Positions 7,833-16,714 of a DNA stretch of 64,000 nt are shown piece by piece (position 1 is the stretch's first letter; the number at the start of each line of letters is the position of its first letter). Origin of the DNA: Alkalihalophilus pseudofirmus OF4 (GTDB lineage Bacteria; Bacillota; Bacilli; Bacillales; Bacillaceae_D); the NCBI RefSeq assembly GCF_000005825.2, contig NC_013791.2, forward strand, positions 1,860,001 to 1,924,000, written 5' to 3'. The notes beneath the pieces are model-generated. The model was not told the DNA's origin. It was given only the letters and a program-made list of their open reading frames with translations, and did no database searches. The position numbers were made by a program, and so were the translations under genes.

Positions 7833-8591
7833 TTATAAGAAAGTTAAATCGTGTTTATTAAGTGTGATGCCGTCTTCTTTAGCCCACTTTTCAAACGAGG
7901 TCCATAAGCAAGCCGTGCTTTGTTTTATTTTTGAGGCAGTGGTTTCTAGTGTTAATAATTCATGCATGTGCTCTTCATAACCATCAGGCAAATCGTTTAA
8001 ATGGAAACTTTCTTTATACATCGTTCTGCTAGATACATATCTATGTTTGTTGCTTAAGCCGACACACAGGGCGGCCCAATAAGCAATCTGCCTGGCTTCA
8101 TTTGTCATTGCCATTTCATCCCCTTCAGTAAGTGGGAATACTTTATATACATGCTCATACATATCTGCGATAGCCTCTGTTAACAAAAGCTTGAAGTTCG
8201 TTTCGCCTTCTGTCTTTTCAGCTATATTACGTAACTCTTTATACAACTCAGTTGGGTCATATACTATTTTAGAGGTGAATAGAGTATCACTTTTCACCGG
8301 CCATTCATAATCAATTTTGCTTGCTTCGGATAACATTTTTTCTCGCGAGCTCATGCTGATTCCAATGTACATTCCTTGAAAAAAGAAGGGGAACCACCCG
8401 TTTTCATAGTTATTGAGTACCACTCTTAACTCTAAATCCGAAAAAGGCGTGTTCATCCCCTTGGCTGTTGATCCCTCAATGGCAAGTGATAGTAGATCTT
8501 TCTTGTATTTTGTTTTGAAATGGTCGAGGATGTTGTCTGTCATTTTCAGTCTATCTTCAGCAGAGAACGTTTTGGGCTGCCAATTGATCAT
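7833..8591 (-). CDS. ANT(4')/KNTase-like aminoglycoside nucleotidyltransferase
   Basis: Protein of 252 residues, close to the 253 of staphylococcal ANT(4')-Ia. The nucleotidyltransferase core carries G40-S41 and D52-x-E54 in the frame EGSTAKGMNTPFSDLEL, which is the metal/nucleotide site of the family. C-terminal helical domain residues (AALCVGLSNKHRYVSSRTMY, LNDLPDGYEEH) align with KNTase equivalents (GLHHRICYTTS, SDLPSGYDH). ANT(4') adenylates 4'-OH of kanamycin-type drugs; whether this chromosomal protein does so is inference. No mobile element flanks it, which suggests an intrinsic gene. Confidence 0.8.
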   Translation of the reverse strand: MINWQPKTFSAEDRLKMTDNILDHFKTKYKKDLLSLAIEGSTAKGMNTPFSDLELRVVLNNYENGWFPFFFQGMYIGISMSSREKMLSEASKIDYEWPVKSDTLFTSKIVYDPTELYKELRNIAEKTEGETNFKLLLTEAIADMYEHVYKVFPLTEGDEMAMTNEARQIAYWAALCVGLSNKHRYVSSRTMYKESFHLNDLPDGYEEHMHELLTLETTASKIKQSTACLWTSFEKWAKEDGITLNKHDLTFL

Positions 8592-8595
8592 TTAA

Positions 8596-8889
8596 TTAGA
8601 CTCCTTTTTAATACTTTCAAGAGATTTATTGTTAAAAGCCTAGGTTTTAAATTCTCATTCTGCTTTTGCAAACACAACTTATTTTCTCATAATATTCATT
8701 AAAAACGTAATCACTTCTGATACATGTATAGGTTTGCTAAAGAAATTTGCATCCTTCTATCCCACCTCTTACTTGCCTGTCAATAAGGCTGTCTTCTCGC
8801 CATTCCTGCTAAGTCTTACCATTATTACTTTACCATAATTCTCCTTATTTATGGTTTTATTTACTAATATTCCTCTAGAAGTTAACTTC
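8596..8889. other. Intergenic spacer without recognised gene
   Basis: AT-rich stretch upstream of the nucleotidyltransferase gene. It should hold that gene's promoter, but I see no clear hexamer pair. On the minus strand near 8835 there is an AAGGAG box followed by a 17-codon frame with no recognised content. Nothing else is supported. Confidence 0.4.
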
Positions 8890-8924
8890 AAAAAGCTTAA
8901 CGACAGACATCTAGTCGTTAAGCT
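8890..8924 (-). terminator. Terminator of ABC exporter operon
   Basis: Perfect 11-bp stem AGCTTAACGAC / GTCGTTAAGCT with 9-nt loop; on the minus strand it is followed by TTTTTG. It lies just after the permease stop codon. Confidence 0.85.
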
Positions 8925-8933
8925 CAGCCACCC

Positions 8934-9773
8934 TTATTTCTTACGGTATAAATACATCGTCAAAGGTGCGAATATAGCCATTATTAGCACAGAGACAAAG
9001 AGCACCCAGCCAATTTGTTCAAGTGTAGCCGTCCCATGCATCAATCCACGAACAGCAGTCACTAGAAGTGAGATCGGGTTTACATCAACAAACTTTTCCA
9101 ACCAGCCTGGCAGCGTCTCTGGATCTACGAATACATTACTGACGAACGTGAGCGGAAAGAGTACCATCATGCTGACCATCATCAATGATTTCTCAGAGCG
9201 CATGATAAGTCCCAATGTCGTCCAGATCCATGATAAACTAAAGCAGAAAAATAACATTAACGCGACTGCTTGAATGATCCCAATAAACCCGCCATCCGGT
9301 CTGAAGCCAAGCAGAAAACCAAGTCCGATCATAATGGCCGAGGCAATTGAGTAACGAACAGTATCAACGAGTAATGCACCTACTAATGCAGAAGGAAGCC
9401 AAATCGGTAACGTGCGGAATCGATCAAAAATCCCCTTTCTAATATCATTGTTTAAGTCAATCCCGGTGTACATCGTAATTTGCGCTACAGTCATGACAAG
9501 AATACCGGGAAGGAGGAATTGTAAATATTCACTCGTCGATCCCGCAATCGCCCCTCCAAATAAATACGTAAACATTAATAGAAAGATAATCGGAAAGACA
9601 GTCACATCAAATAGCTGCTCAGGAATATGCTTAATCCGAAGCATAGCCCTTTTGGCAAATGTGAGAGATGAAGATAAGGCACTCGGCCGATCTGGGCGTT
9701 TACTTGAGGCAATCGCATCAAGTAGTTTTGCATCTGCTCCGTTTTGTTCTTTCGTCTCTGATTGATTATTCAT
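8934..9773 (-). CDS. ABC-2 type permease (DrrB-like)
   Basis: Membrane subunit of a two-gene exporter, 279 residues. A 45-residue hydrophilic N-terminus is followed by six membrane helices. The loop PEQLFDVTVFPIIFLLMFTYLF and the segment IRKGIFDRFRTLPI are typical of DrrB/NodJ-type ABC-2 permeases used for drug or lipid-linked export. The ATG overlaps the stop of the ATPase gene by 1 nt (TAATG), so the subunits are translationally coupled. Substrate not predictable. Confidence 0.87.
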   Translation of the reverse strand: MNNQSETKEQNGADAKLLDAIASSKRPDRPSALSSSLTFAKRAMLRIKHIPEQLFDVTVFPIIFLLMFTYLFGGAIAGSTSEYLQFLLPGILVMTVAQITMYTGIDLNNDIRKGIFDRFRTLPIWLPSALVGALLVDTVRYSIASAIMIGLGFLLGFRPDGGFIGIIQAVALMLFFCFSLSWIWTTLGLIMRSEKSLMMVSMMVLFPLTFVSNVFVDPETLPGWLEKFVDVNPISLLVTAVRGLMHGTATLEQIGWVLFVSVLIMAIFAPLTMYLYRKK

Positions 9774-10774
9774 TATCTTGCTTCCTCACTTTCTTTCGCT
9801 TCCTCCACAGACTGATCTGTTAACGTTAGAAACACCTCATCTAGACTAGGCTGACCGAGTGAGAAATTATGTACAGCTATTTTCTCCTTCGCTAATTCAC
9901 CAAGGGCCTCAGCTGCTAATGAAGCATCGGCGACTTGAGCGGTGAGAGAAGCAACATCGCCAGCGGGGGAAACCGTCACTTGCAGTTTTTGTGCCAGAAC
10001 ACTAATAGCCCTTGGACGATCTTCTGGATTAAGAAGTGATACATTCAACGTTCCTGTACCTACTGAAGCCTTTAAATCGTTACTCGTTCCTTCGGCAATA
10101 ATCTTTCCTTTATTTATCACAGCAATTCGATCCGCTAATTGATCGGCTTCCTCTAAATATTGAGTCGTTAATAACACTGTCGTGCCAGCATTCACTAAAG
10201 CACGAACGATATCCCACACTTGGTTGCGGCTCCGTGGATCTAATCCAGTCGTCGGCTCATCCAGAAATAACAGCTCTGGTGTCACAACGATACTCGCTGC
10301 AATATCAATACGACGGCGCATGCCGCCAGAATATGTCTTTACTTGTCTTTTTGATGCTTCTTCGAGGCCAAAGGCACTAAGTAATTCATTTGCACGTCCT
10401 TTTGCCTCTTTTTTTGAATAACCCATTAATCTGGCTATCATCACTAGATTCTCAACGCCGGTTAAATCCTCGTCAATTGAGGCATATTGACCCGTCAGGC
10501 TAATACGGCTTTTGATGGCCTCTGTTTCTTGAACCAAATCATGACCAAATATGCGAGCTGATCCCTCATCTGGCTGCAGCAATGTCGCAAGCATGCGAAT
10601 GGTCGTCGTCTTCCCTGCCCCGTTAGGCCCTAAAAAGCCATATACTGTTCCTTTTTGAATGGATAAATCAACTCCATCCACTGCTCGGTGATCCCCAAAA
10701 ACTTTGACAAGCCCTCTCGCTTCGACTGCTAAGTTACTGGATTGTTCGAGTTGTTGTTCTTTCATCTCATTCAC
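9773..10774 (-). CDS. ABC transporter ATP-binding protein (DrrA-like)
   Basis: ATPase subunit, 333 residues. Walker A is [12 protein letters not shown] (about residues 50-61), signature YSGGMRRR, Walker [14 protein letters not shown], and the family marker [14 protein letters not shown]. The about 100-residue C-terminal extension matches the DrrA C-terminal domain. It energises the permease encoded downstream; together they form a daunorubicin-type exporter. An internal ATG at codon 4 could also serve as start. No regulator is adjacent. Confidence 0.9.
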   Translation of the reverse strand: MNEMKEQQLEQSSNLAVEARGLVKVFGDHRAVDGVDLSIQKGTVYGFLGPNGAGKTTTIRMLATLLQPDEGSARIFGHDLVQETEAIKSRISLTGQYASIDEDLTGVENLVMIARLMGYSKKEAKGRANELLSAFGLEEASKRQVKTYSGGMRRRIDIAASIVVTPELLFLDEPTTGLDPRSRNQVWDIVRALVNAGTTVLLTTQYLEEADQLADRIAVINKGKIIAEGTSNDLKASVGTGTLNVSLLNPEDRPRAISVLAQKLQVTVSPAGDVASLTAQVADASLAAEALGELAKEKIAVHNFSLGQPSLDEVFLTLTDQSVEEAKESEEAR

Positions 10775-10853
10775 CCTCTCAAATACTCATTCCTATTAAA
10801 ACCATACTTGATTCATTCATGGAATAACATTTTCCAATTGAAAGCTCTCTATC

Positions 10854-11414
10854 TTACTCCACATTCATCAAATATGAGCGAGTATGCTCTAAAGCTTCTT
10901 CCTCCGTCACATAATCATTATTATACGCTAAACGATATTCTCCTCTTAAAGAAATGCTATGAATTGTAAAGGACATATCTTCTTGAATACCCACTTCTAC
11001 CTCTTCAAGCTCAACCACTTTATCAGCTTCCGTAGAGGTCACTCCCTCCTTGCTATAAGAAAGCATAAAAGCTACTTCACCCTCATAGGGGCCATAAAGT
11101 TTTTTTGCATGATGTTGTTCTTCCCACGCTGCTGTATTGCTTGGGTTCTGAAAATAATCGATGATCTCACTTGTTCGTCCTTCTGCATACTGTACATCAA
11201 TGCTTCTCACATGATCGGCTTCATCATATTGGACGTATACATAAGATACATCGAGCGCTTCAAATTTGGGGAGATACATCTTCTCACCAGTTTCTTCATA
11301 AATAAGATTCACTAACTCTTCCTGTGTCATCATTGGCTGCGTGGCAGAAGAACAAGCAGCAAGTAACAAGCAAAGACCACCTATAAAGAATGTCCTGACT
11401 GTTTTAAATTCCAA
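10854..11414 (-). CDS. Putative lipoprotein
   Basis: Secreted lipoprotein of 186 residues. A short basic start and hydrophobic core lead to a lipobox LAAC with Cys at residue 21. The mature part is acidic, mixed alpha/beta, with no recognised domain. It ends 79 nt upstream of the ABC ATPase start on the same strand, so it could be the first gene of that operon, but no coupling is visible. Function unknown. Confidence 0.75.
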   Translation of the reverse strand: MEFKTVRTFFIGGLCLLLAACSSATQPMMTQEELVNLIYEETGEKMYLPKFEALDVSYVYVQYDEADHVRSIDVQYAEGRTSEIIDYFQNPSNTAAWEEQHHAKKLYGPYEGEVAFMLSYSKEGVTSTEADKVVELEEVEVGIQEDMSFTIHSISLRGEYRLAYNNDYVTEEEALEHTRSYLMNVE

Positions 11415-11506
11415 TTTGAATTCCCCTTACTCTATGTAGTGTGCCGTGTTAATTATAACTAAAACTCATGTATTAGAACTATTGTTTAATAGGAAATTAA
11501 TAAAAG

Positions 11507-11773
11507 CTATTCTTTCGTTACTGATCTTTTAAGTAAGAAAATAATAACGCCAGAGATAATCGCCATTCCCACAAAGGTAAACGCGTATAAAAAAGGTGGA
11601 ATAACAACACCTCCAAACCCAACTTCACTTTGAAGATGATCTACTTTCTCCCATTGGCCGACTAGGTTCGGTTCATAGAACTTTGTTTGGAGATAACCAA
11701 ATCCGAGTGTCCCCATCAAGTAAACGACATGAATAATGAGGGAAGCTATACATGCTTGTATGACTACTTTCAT
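11507..11773 (-). CDS. Small two-helix membrane protein
   Basis: Protein of 88 residues with membrane helices at about residues 5-28 and 58-82, separated by a hydrophilic loop of about 30 residues and ending in a basic tail. No family recognised. The upstream box is weak (GGAAG before ATG). It lies alone, 92 nt from the lipoprotein gene start. Confidence 0.6.
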   Translation of the reverse strand: MKVVIQACIASLIIHVVYLMGTLGFGYLQTKFYEPNLVGQWEKVDHLQSEVGFGGVVIPPFLYAFTFVGMAIISGVIIFLLKRSVTKE

Positions 11774-12116
11774 TTAACTGCACTTCCTTCCAATCGCTGT
11801 CTGTGTGTCGAATTCATCACGACTTTCTAATACCGAATCCAATTCATCCTCGTACCCTTCAGAATGAAGATAAAAAGGGAATTGAAAACATTTAATTGCT
11901 GTATAGGTCACTCGCATTTACTCTTCTTGTCCTTACATATATAATTTTGTTACTACTTAAACCATTAACCCTTCATTTCCTAAAGACTGTATATGAATAG
12001 TATACATAATCACCCGAGGTCTGGCACCTGGCCTCTATCCGACAATAAACGTATTAAAAATATCGAGTATCTAGCTTACAAGGCAGGTATTCTTATAGAT
12101 GACAGGAGGGATTCAC
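11774..12116. other. Divergent intergenic region
   Basis: Spacer between the small membrane protein gene and the AraC-type gene. Near 12016-12035 there is a GC-richer imperfect palindrome (GAGG...CCTC around AGGT-ctggc-ACCT) in otherwise AT-rich DNA. The AGGAGGG box at 12103-12109 belongs to the downstream gene. I see no convincing promoter hexamers. Confidence 0.4.
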
Positions 12117-12995
12117 ATGCTCAAGCGCATGAATGATGCTATCGACTATATCGAAGACCATTTAAACGAAGAGATCGATTCACAAAAACTAGAAAAAATC
12201 ACTGGGACATCTATCTACCACTTTCGACGAATGTTCTCTTACTTATCAGGAATGAGTCTTGGTACGTACATTCGCAATAGAAGACTTTCAATGGCAATGT
12301 CTGACCTATTGCGTGAGAATGTTTCAGTAACTGAGACGGCGTTTAAATATGGTTACGAATCTGTTGATGGATTTACGCGAGCATTCAAAGAGTGGGTTGG
12401 TTTTACTCCCTCTGAAGTGAAGCAGCATGAATCGCATAAATTGCAAGCTTTTCCAAAGCTGTCCTTCCAATTAACTATTCAAGGAGGAATGAAGATGGAA
12501 TACAAAATAGTGAAAAAGGATGCCTTTAAAATAGCAGGGGTTAAAAAGAGAGTCCCGATTCAGTTTGAGGGCGTAAACAAAGAAATTGAAAATCTCGCAG
12601 CAAGCATTACGGAGAAACAGTACGAGACAATGAATGGATTGAAGAATATGGAACCGTATCAAGTAGTGAACGCGTCCTATCAATTTGATGAAGGTCGTTC
12701 GGAAGAAAAAGGTTATTTAGAACATATGATCGGCGTCCCGACAACGAAAGAAGGACCATATGACTCACTTGAAAGTCTTGAAATCGCAAGCCATACTTGG
12801 GCGATCTTCTCTTCTAAAGGCCGCTTCCCTAAAACGATGCAGGACACTTGGGCAAAAATTGCATCCGAATGGCTTCCAAGCTCCGACTATGAGTTAGTCG
12901 ATGCACCGGAACTATCTTATGTAGAAGATTATTCAAATTCAGAAAATGTGTATAGTGAAATTTGGATTGCTGTAAAGAAGAAGACTGCATTATAA
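12117..12995 (+). CDS. AraC family regulator with GyrI-like effector domain
   Basis: Two-domain regulator, 292 residues. Residues 1-105 form an AraC-type double helix-turn-helix (GTSIYHFRRMFSYLSGMSLGTYI and VTETAFKYGYESVDGFTRAFK). Residues about 125-290 form a GyrI-like/SOUL-type effector-binding domain (YKIVKKDAFKIAGVKKRVP). This architecture occurs in Bacillus multidrug or small-molecule responsive activators. The ATG at 12117 is preceded by AGGAGGG with 7-nt spacing; an earlier ATG lies upstream of that box and is rejected. No target operon is adjacent. Confidence 0.88.
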   Translation: MLKRMNDAIDYIEDHLNEEIDSQKLEKITGTSIYHFRRMFSYLSGMSLGTYIRNRRLSMAMSDLLRENVSVTETAFKYGYESVDGFTRAFKEWVGFTPSEVKQHESHKLQAFPKLSFQLTIQGGMKMEYKIVKKDAFKIAGVKKRVPIQFEGVNKEIENLAASITEKQYETMNGLKNMEPYQVVNASYQFDEGRSEEKGYLEHMIGVPTTKEGPYDSLESLEIASHTWAIFSSKGRFPKTMQDTWAKIASEWLPSSDYELVDAPELSYVEDYSNSENVYSEIWIAVKKKTAL

Positions 12996-13007
12996 CTAAT
13001 ACAAACT

Positions 13008-13038
13008 AAGACGATGTCCGATTATGGCATCGTCTTTT
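13008..13038 (+). terminator. Terminator after AraC-type gene
   Basis: AAGACGATG stem pairs with CATCGTCTT around an 11-nt loop and runs into TT. Located 13 nt after the stop codon. Confidence 0.8.
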
Positions 13039-13088
13039 GAAGTGGCAGAGATGTATTCAATGTTTTTAGTATTATGAAGAAATCGGAA

Positions 13089-13463
13089 TTAGATAGTTTG
13101 AAAAAGCATTATAAAGAATAAAAAGGTAATTCCTCCAACTAGAAATAGCCCCCCAGCAAAATCATTCACATTCTGATTATCTAAGAAACCCTTCCTGTTA
13201 ATAATTGCCATGCTTATATAGATTACAACGATCCCAATTATGGGTTCAACAGTATCTTTAAATAAATACTCGTAATCAATAAATAAATCGCTAATTTGTA
13301 AGGTAATCCCTAAAAGCACTATTCCTATAAAGAATTTCAAGTGATAATTCCTCTTATACCCCCCTACTGAAATCCCATTTTTGTTAAGAAATGTGATAAC
13401 TAAGATGACAATTGCAATTGATAAAATCATATGTAAATAGTAGATTGAAGATCCACCTTTCAC
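13089..13463 (-). CDS. Four-helix membrane protein, unknown
   Basis: Protein of 124 residues with four hydrophobic segments (about 8-25, 42-60, 73-90, 103-122). No recognised motif. It starts at GTG with AAGAAGG close upstream; a start at ATG codon 12 is possible and would trim a short polar N-terminus. Neighbouring minus-strand genes are not tightly spaced, so probably its own unit. Confidence 0.55.
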   Translation of the reverse strand: MKGGSSIYYLHMILSIAIVILVITFLNKNGISVGGYKRNYHLKFFIGIVLLGITLQISDLFIDYEYLFKDTVEPIIGIVVIYISMAIINRKGFLDNQNVNDFAGGLFLVGGITFLFFIMLFQTI

Positions 13464-13576
13464 CTTCTTTGAATAATTAATTTAGAAAAACATTTTATAT
13501 GACTATACGACAGCTCTGATTATATAAAAATAACCACCTACTCTAAAATTTCTCTAGTTCCTTGATTTACTCTCTC

Positions 13577-13774
13577 CTAAAAAAACATAGGAATGATGTA
13601 CAATAATGATGTTGCTGCTAAAACGGTAAAAAAGATTAAGATGCAGTTAAGGATAAATTTCATTGGTGGCAAATATGTAGGGTTTTCTAATCGATCAACT
13701 TTCTCATTTAATTTCTGAAGCTCTTTTAATATCTCTTTATTAATCTCATCTGACACAGCTATCTCTCCATTCAT
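13577..13774 (-). CDS. Small coiled-coil membrane protein
   Basis: Protein of 65 residues. Residues about 8-30 form a heptad-like charged helix (INKEILKELQKLNEKVDRLE), then a proline-containing linker (TYLPPMK) and one strong membrane helix at about 39-62. This suits a membrane-anchored oligomerising peptide, but no family is recognised. GGAAAG 10 nt upstream of the ATG. Confidence 0.6.
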   Translation of the reverse strand: MNGEIAVSDEINKEILKELQKLNEKVDRLENPTYLPPMKFILNCILIFFTVLAATSLLYIIPMFF

Positions 13775-13918
13775 GTGTAAATACTTTCCTAAATACTAGA
13801 CCTTCCAGCTTATACTCTACTTGATCACTTTAACATTAATCCCCTTTTATGTAATTATAATCTTTGTCTATCCAAACAAAAAAACATTCTATAATGAATG
13901 CTTAATCGCCCTTGTAAT

Positions 13919-13943
13919 AAAAAAGAGCTCCTTATAAAGAAGC
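13919..13943 (-). terminator. Terminator of MATE gene
   Basis: On the minus strand an imperfect hairpin GCTTCTT-tat-AAGGAGC is followed by TCTTTTTTATT, 36 nt after the MATE stop codon. Confidence 0.65.
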
Positions 13944-13978
13944 GCGAATCTAATCCCGTGGCGTAACAATAGGACTGC

Positions 13979-15349
13979 TTAGGGTTTATGTGGCGAATGA
14001 AACAGCATTCTATTTAATTTTGGAATAAATAATGATAGAAAGATAGATCTAGAGAGACTAAATATAATAAAAGCAAACCATATACCATGGTTTAAAAAGA
14101 CGGGAACTAATAACCAGATTACCAGTAAAAAGACAATGAGGGCATAAAAGATTGAATTTCTAATCGACTTGGCTTCTGTAGCCCCAGAAAATATTCCTTC
14201 AAGCTGCAATCCCCAAAATCCTACAATCGGAAATAAAACCATCCATATAAGAAAGGTATGGGCTGTAGCTCTTACCTCTGGAATAGTTGTAAATAAGGAT
14301 AGAATTTCCGGACCTAACAGCCACATAACTAAAGCCATTATAACTGCCGAACTTATGCCCCATTGGGCTGATAACTTATATGCCCGTTTGTAGACTTCCT
14401 TATTATTTTCACCGATTGCTCGACCAACTAGAATACTTGAAGCATTAGCAAATCCACCAAATAGATAGGCCATTAAATAATGGATTTGCAAAAGAATTGC
14501 GTTAGCAGCCAATGTAACCTCGCCCATGCTCGCACCCATAGCTGTAAAGATTCCAGTCATAATCAGCAAACAAATCGTACGTAAAAATAAATCCCTGTTC
14601 ACCTTTGCCATCTTAAGTAATGGATGCACGTCCATAATCTTTGAATAGGATATAGAAGAAAAGGTTATATCTTTTGTATAAAGGATGAGACCAATACCAA
14701 ATAATACTGCACTAACTTCTGCTATGAGGGTGGCGGAGGCTACGCCCTGAACGCCCATATTTAGGCCTAAAACAAACACTAAATCCAAGATGATATTTAG
14801 CAGATTCATAAATAGTTGTGTAATTAATGATAGGCGTACTCTCCCCATCCCGATCAGCCAGCCGATAATCACATAGTTTGCTAGCGCAAAGGGTGCTCCC
14901 CAAATACGTATTGAGAAATAACTCTCTGCAAAGGCAGAGACCGTTTCGCTTCCTCCAAGAATAGATATAGTGATTTTAATGATTGGCTGTTGAAAAGTGA
15001 TAAAGAAGAACCCAAAAAGAAGGGCTAGAATCATTGGGCGTATAAAAGACAACATCATCTCCTGATAATTATTGGCCCCGCTTGCTTGTGCGGTAAAGCC
15101 ACTTGTACTTACACGTAAAAAACCTAAAAGCCAGTACATTGTATTGAAAATTACAGCACCAATCGCCACACCACCAATTGCAGCCGCATCCGGCATACGA
15201 CCTATTACTGCTGTGTCTACTGCACCCAAGATAGGAGTAGAAATCCCTGAGATAATTAAAGGGATCGCCAATAGTAAATATTGACGCTGACTTACAGACT
15301 TAATTGTATAATCTTCTAAGGAATTACGTTTCGTTTGCATTCCATTCAC
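13979..15349 (-). CDS. MATE family multidrug/Na+ antiporter
   Basis: Membrane antiporter of 456 residues with 12 predicted helices in two homologous halves, the DinF/NorM-type MATE size. Helix 1 includes LLLAIPLIISGISTPILGAVDTAVIGR, with the D-T-A-x-I-G motif typical of the family, and the second half repeats the pattern (AMGASMGEVTLAANAILLQIHYL). It uses Na+ or H+ gradients to export drugs; substrate unknown. AAAGGTGA precedes the ATG. A small hairpin lies in its leader. Confidence 0.9.
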   Translation of the reverse strand: MNGMQTKRNSLEDYTIKSVSQRQYLLLAIPLIISGISTPILGAVDTAVIGRMPDAAAIGGVAIGAVIFNTMYWLLGFLRVSTSGFTAQASGANNYQEMMLSFIRPMILALLFGFFFITFQQPIIKITISILGGSETVSAFAESYFSIRIWGAPFALANYVIIGWLIGMGRVRLSLITQLFMNLLNIILDLVFVLGLNMGVQGVASATLIAEVSAVLFGIGLILYTKDITFSSISYSKIMDVHPLLKMAKVNRDLFLRTICLLIMTGIFTAMGASMGEVTLAANAILLQIHYLMAYLFGGFANASSILVGRAIGENNKEVYKRAYKLSAQWGISSAVIMALVMWLLGPEILSLFTTIPEVRATAHTFLIWMVLFPIVGFWGLQLEGIFSGATEAKSIRNSIFYALIVFLLVIWLLVPVFLNHGIWFAFIIFSLSRSIFLSLFIPKLNRMLFHSPHKP

Positions 15350-15371
15350 CTTTCTTTTGTAATAAAAATAA

Positions 15372-15395
15372 ACCCATCCAATAGTATAAATGGGT
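15372..15395 (-). promoter_or_regulatory. Hairpin in MATE gene leader, attenuator-like
   Basis: Minus strand: ACCCAT and ATGGGT, 12 nt apart, then TTTATTTTTATT before the ribosome binding site. The short stem with a T-rich tail could be a weak attenuator. Only the inverted repeat is certain. Confidence 0.3.
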
Positions 15396-15590
15396 CCACT
15401 TAAGTCCTTATGTATCTCGGAAGATTTAAACTCATCTATTGAAAATAGTAATTATTTCGATTTATATAGTATCGTAATCATGCTGATATAGCAAAGGTTT
15501 TTGATAGATAGATAGAGACTTGGTAAGGGTAATTTGAGGTAAAATGCGGGAAATCTTTCTTAGATGGAAAGGTAATTACTTTTGAAGGTC

Positions 15591-15693
15591 TCTATAGCTC
15601 TAAAAAAGGCTTCCCCTATAAAGGTAAAGCCGCTTGTGTCTTAAAATAGGTGTATCCCCTTTAAATTTGAGCAGAGTGCTGAAGAGCTATAGA
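15591..15693. other. Long-range inverted repeat around a terminator
   Basis: TCTATAGCTCT at 15591-15601 and its exact complement AGAGCTATAGA at 15683-15693 flank 81 nt that include a terminator-like hairpin. The arms could fold over the 3' end of the transcript from the gene at 15709. Seen directly; role unknown. Confidence 0.5.
15602..15631 (-). terminator. Terminator after small membrane protein gene
   Basis: Minus strand GGCTT...AAGCC stem, with an inner CC/GG pair, followed by TTTTTTA. Lies 77 nt after the stop codon at 15709. Confidence 0.7.
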
Positions 15694-15708
15694 TTTATAC
15701 CCTTCTTA

Positions 15709-15960
15709 TTAGTTAGTAGGCTTATGTAAAAAATAGTTTCTACATACTAACACGACACCTGCTACGAGTAGAATGAGACCTAAGAGATATGGAAACCACC
15801 CCATCATATCATTCATCATGGTAACAAACTTTCCAGGCGGACTACTCCAACTCGTAAGGTGGGGTAAGTATAAAGCAATGGCTAGATGCATTAATCCAAG
15901 CAATAGTGTGCCTGATAGGATGAATACAGAGCCTAATAGATAACCTTTTGTTTCGTTCAA
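15709..15960 (-). CDS. Two-helix membrane protein
   Basis: Protein of 83 residues with helices at about 8-30 and 50-70 and a short Lys-rich end. I chose TTG at 15960, which follows AAAAGGGG by 8 nt; the longer frame reaching 16029 would overlap the upstream TPR gene and lacks a box. Helix 1 has LGSVFILSGTLLLGLMHLAIAL. Function unknown. Probably cotranscribed with the TPR gene 49 nt upstream. Confidence 0.6.
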   Translation of the reverse strand: MNETKGYLLGSVFILSGTLLLGLMHLAIALYLPHLTSWSSPPGKFVTMMNDMMGWFPYLLGLILLVAGVVLVCRNYFLHKPTN

Positions 15961-16009
15961 ATGTAACGCCCCTTTTGTATGGTGGTTTAAGTATGAATTC
16001 GTTAGTACT

Positions 16010-16513
16010 CTATTTCCACACATGATCAAGTTTATCAGAATAGAATTCGATTGCTTTTTTGTACAATTTAATTTCTGGATCTGAGGTTGTCTGCACTAAG
16101 CAGTTTAGCAATAGATCCACTGCTTTGCTATGTTCATTCAAATTATATAAGGTCATGGCATAAAAAGTTTGAAGTGCTTTATTATGAGGAAATTTAGATA
16201 TTCCTTCTTTAAGTGTTTCTTTAGATTCATCATATAGTCCTAGTGTTCGATACGTACTGCCAAGCCTAAGGTATGCACCTTGAAGTTCATCTTTAGGTAA
16301 CCCAAGTGTAATCGCTTTTTTATAATATGGAACAGCAAGTGACTCTTCTCCCAATATGTCATAACTCCAAGCACATTGATAATTTATCATTGCATGGTCT
16401 GGGTGTTGCCGTACAAGTTCTAAAAGGAGCATGTTTGACGCTTTATACTCGTGGTTTTGCCTATATGAGATAGCCTTCTTTATTTCTACGTCTACTGGTT
16501 GCAATAGAACCAC
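16010..16513 (-). CDS. Tetratricopeptide repeat protein
   Basis: Soluble protein of 164-167 residues with about four TPR helix pairs (for example YQCAWSYDILGEESLAVPYYKKAI and LRLGSTYRTLGLYDESKETL). TPRs are protein-interaction scaffolds, and similar short proteins occur widely in Bacilli without assigned role. The start is unsure: GTG at 16513 has only a close AAGGCAG, while TTG at 16504 has GGTGG 5 nt upstream. The stop lies before the small membrane gene. Confidence 0.8.
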   Translation of the reverse strand: MVLLQPVDVEIKKAISYRQNHEYKASNMLLLELVRQHPDHAMINYQCAWSYDILGEESLAVPYYKKAITLGLPKDELQGAYLRLGSTYRTLGLYDESKETLKEGISKFPHNKALQTFYAMTLYNLNEHSKAVDLLLNCLVQTTSDPEIKLYKKAIEFYSDKLDHVWK

Positions 16514-16714
16514 CTGCCTTTATATGAAATTATCATCCTCAATCCATTTCACTAAGATTCTATTCAAGACATATCTTATCATTCTTAAATAGATAGTTCA
16601 GGAAAAGGATTGAATTAGCTTTTCATCATTAGTACGATAGCTTCATCATGATTCTAAAAGATTCTATGCTCCATGCTTAATACCCCATATTTAGCTTAAA
16701 TTTATTAATATTCT

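Noticed and set aside
8596-8889. Short frame near 8835 (minus) as a gene remnant
   Set aside because: Only 17 codons before a stop and no convincing similarity to a known gene.
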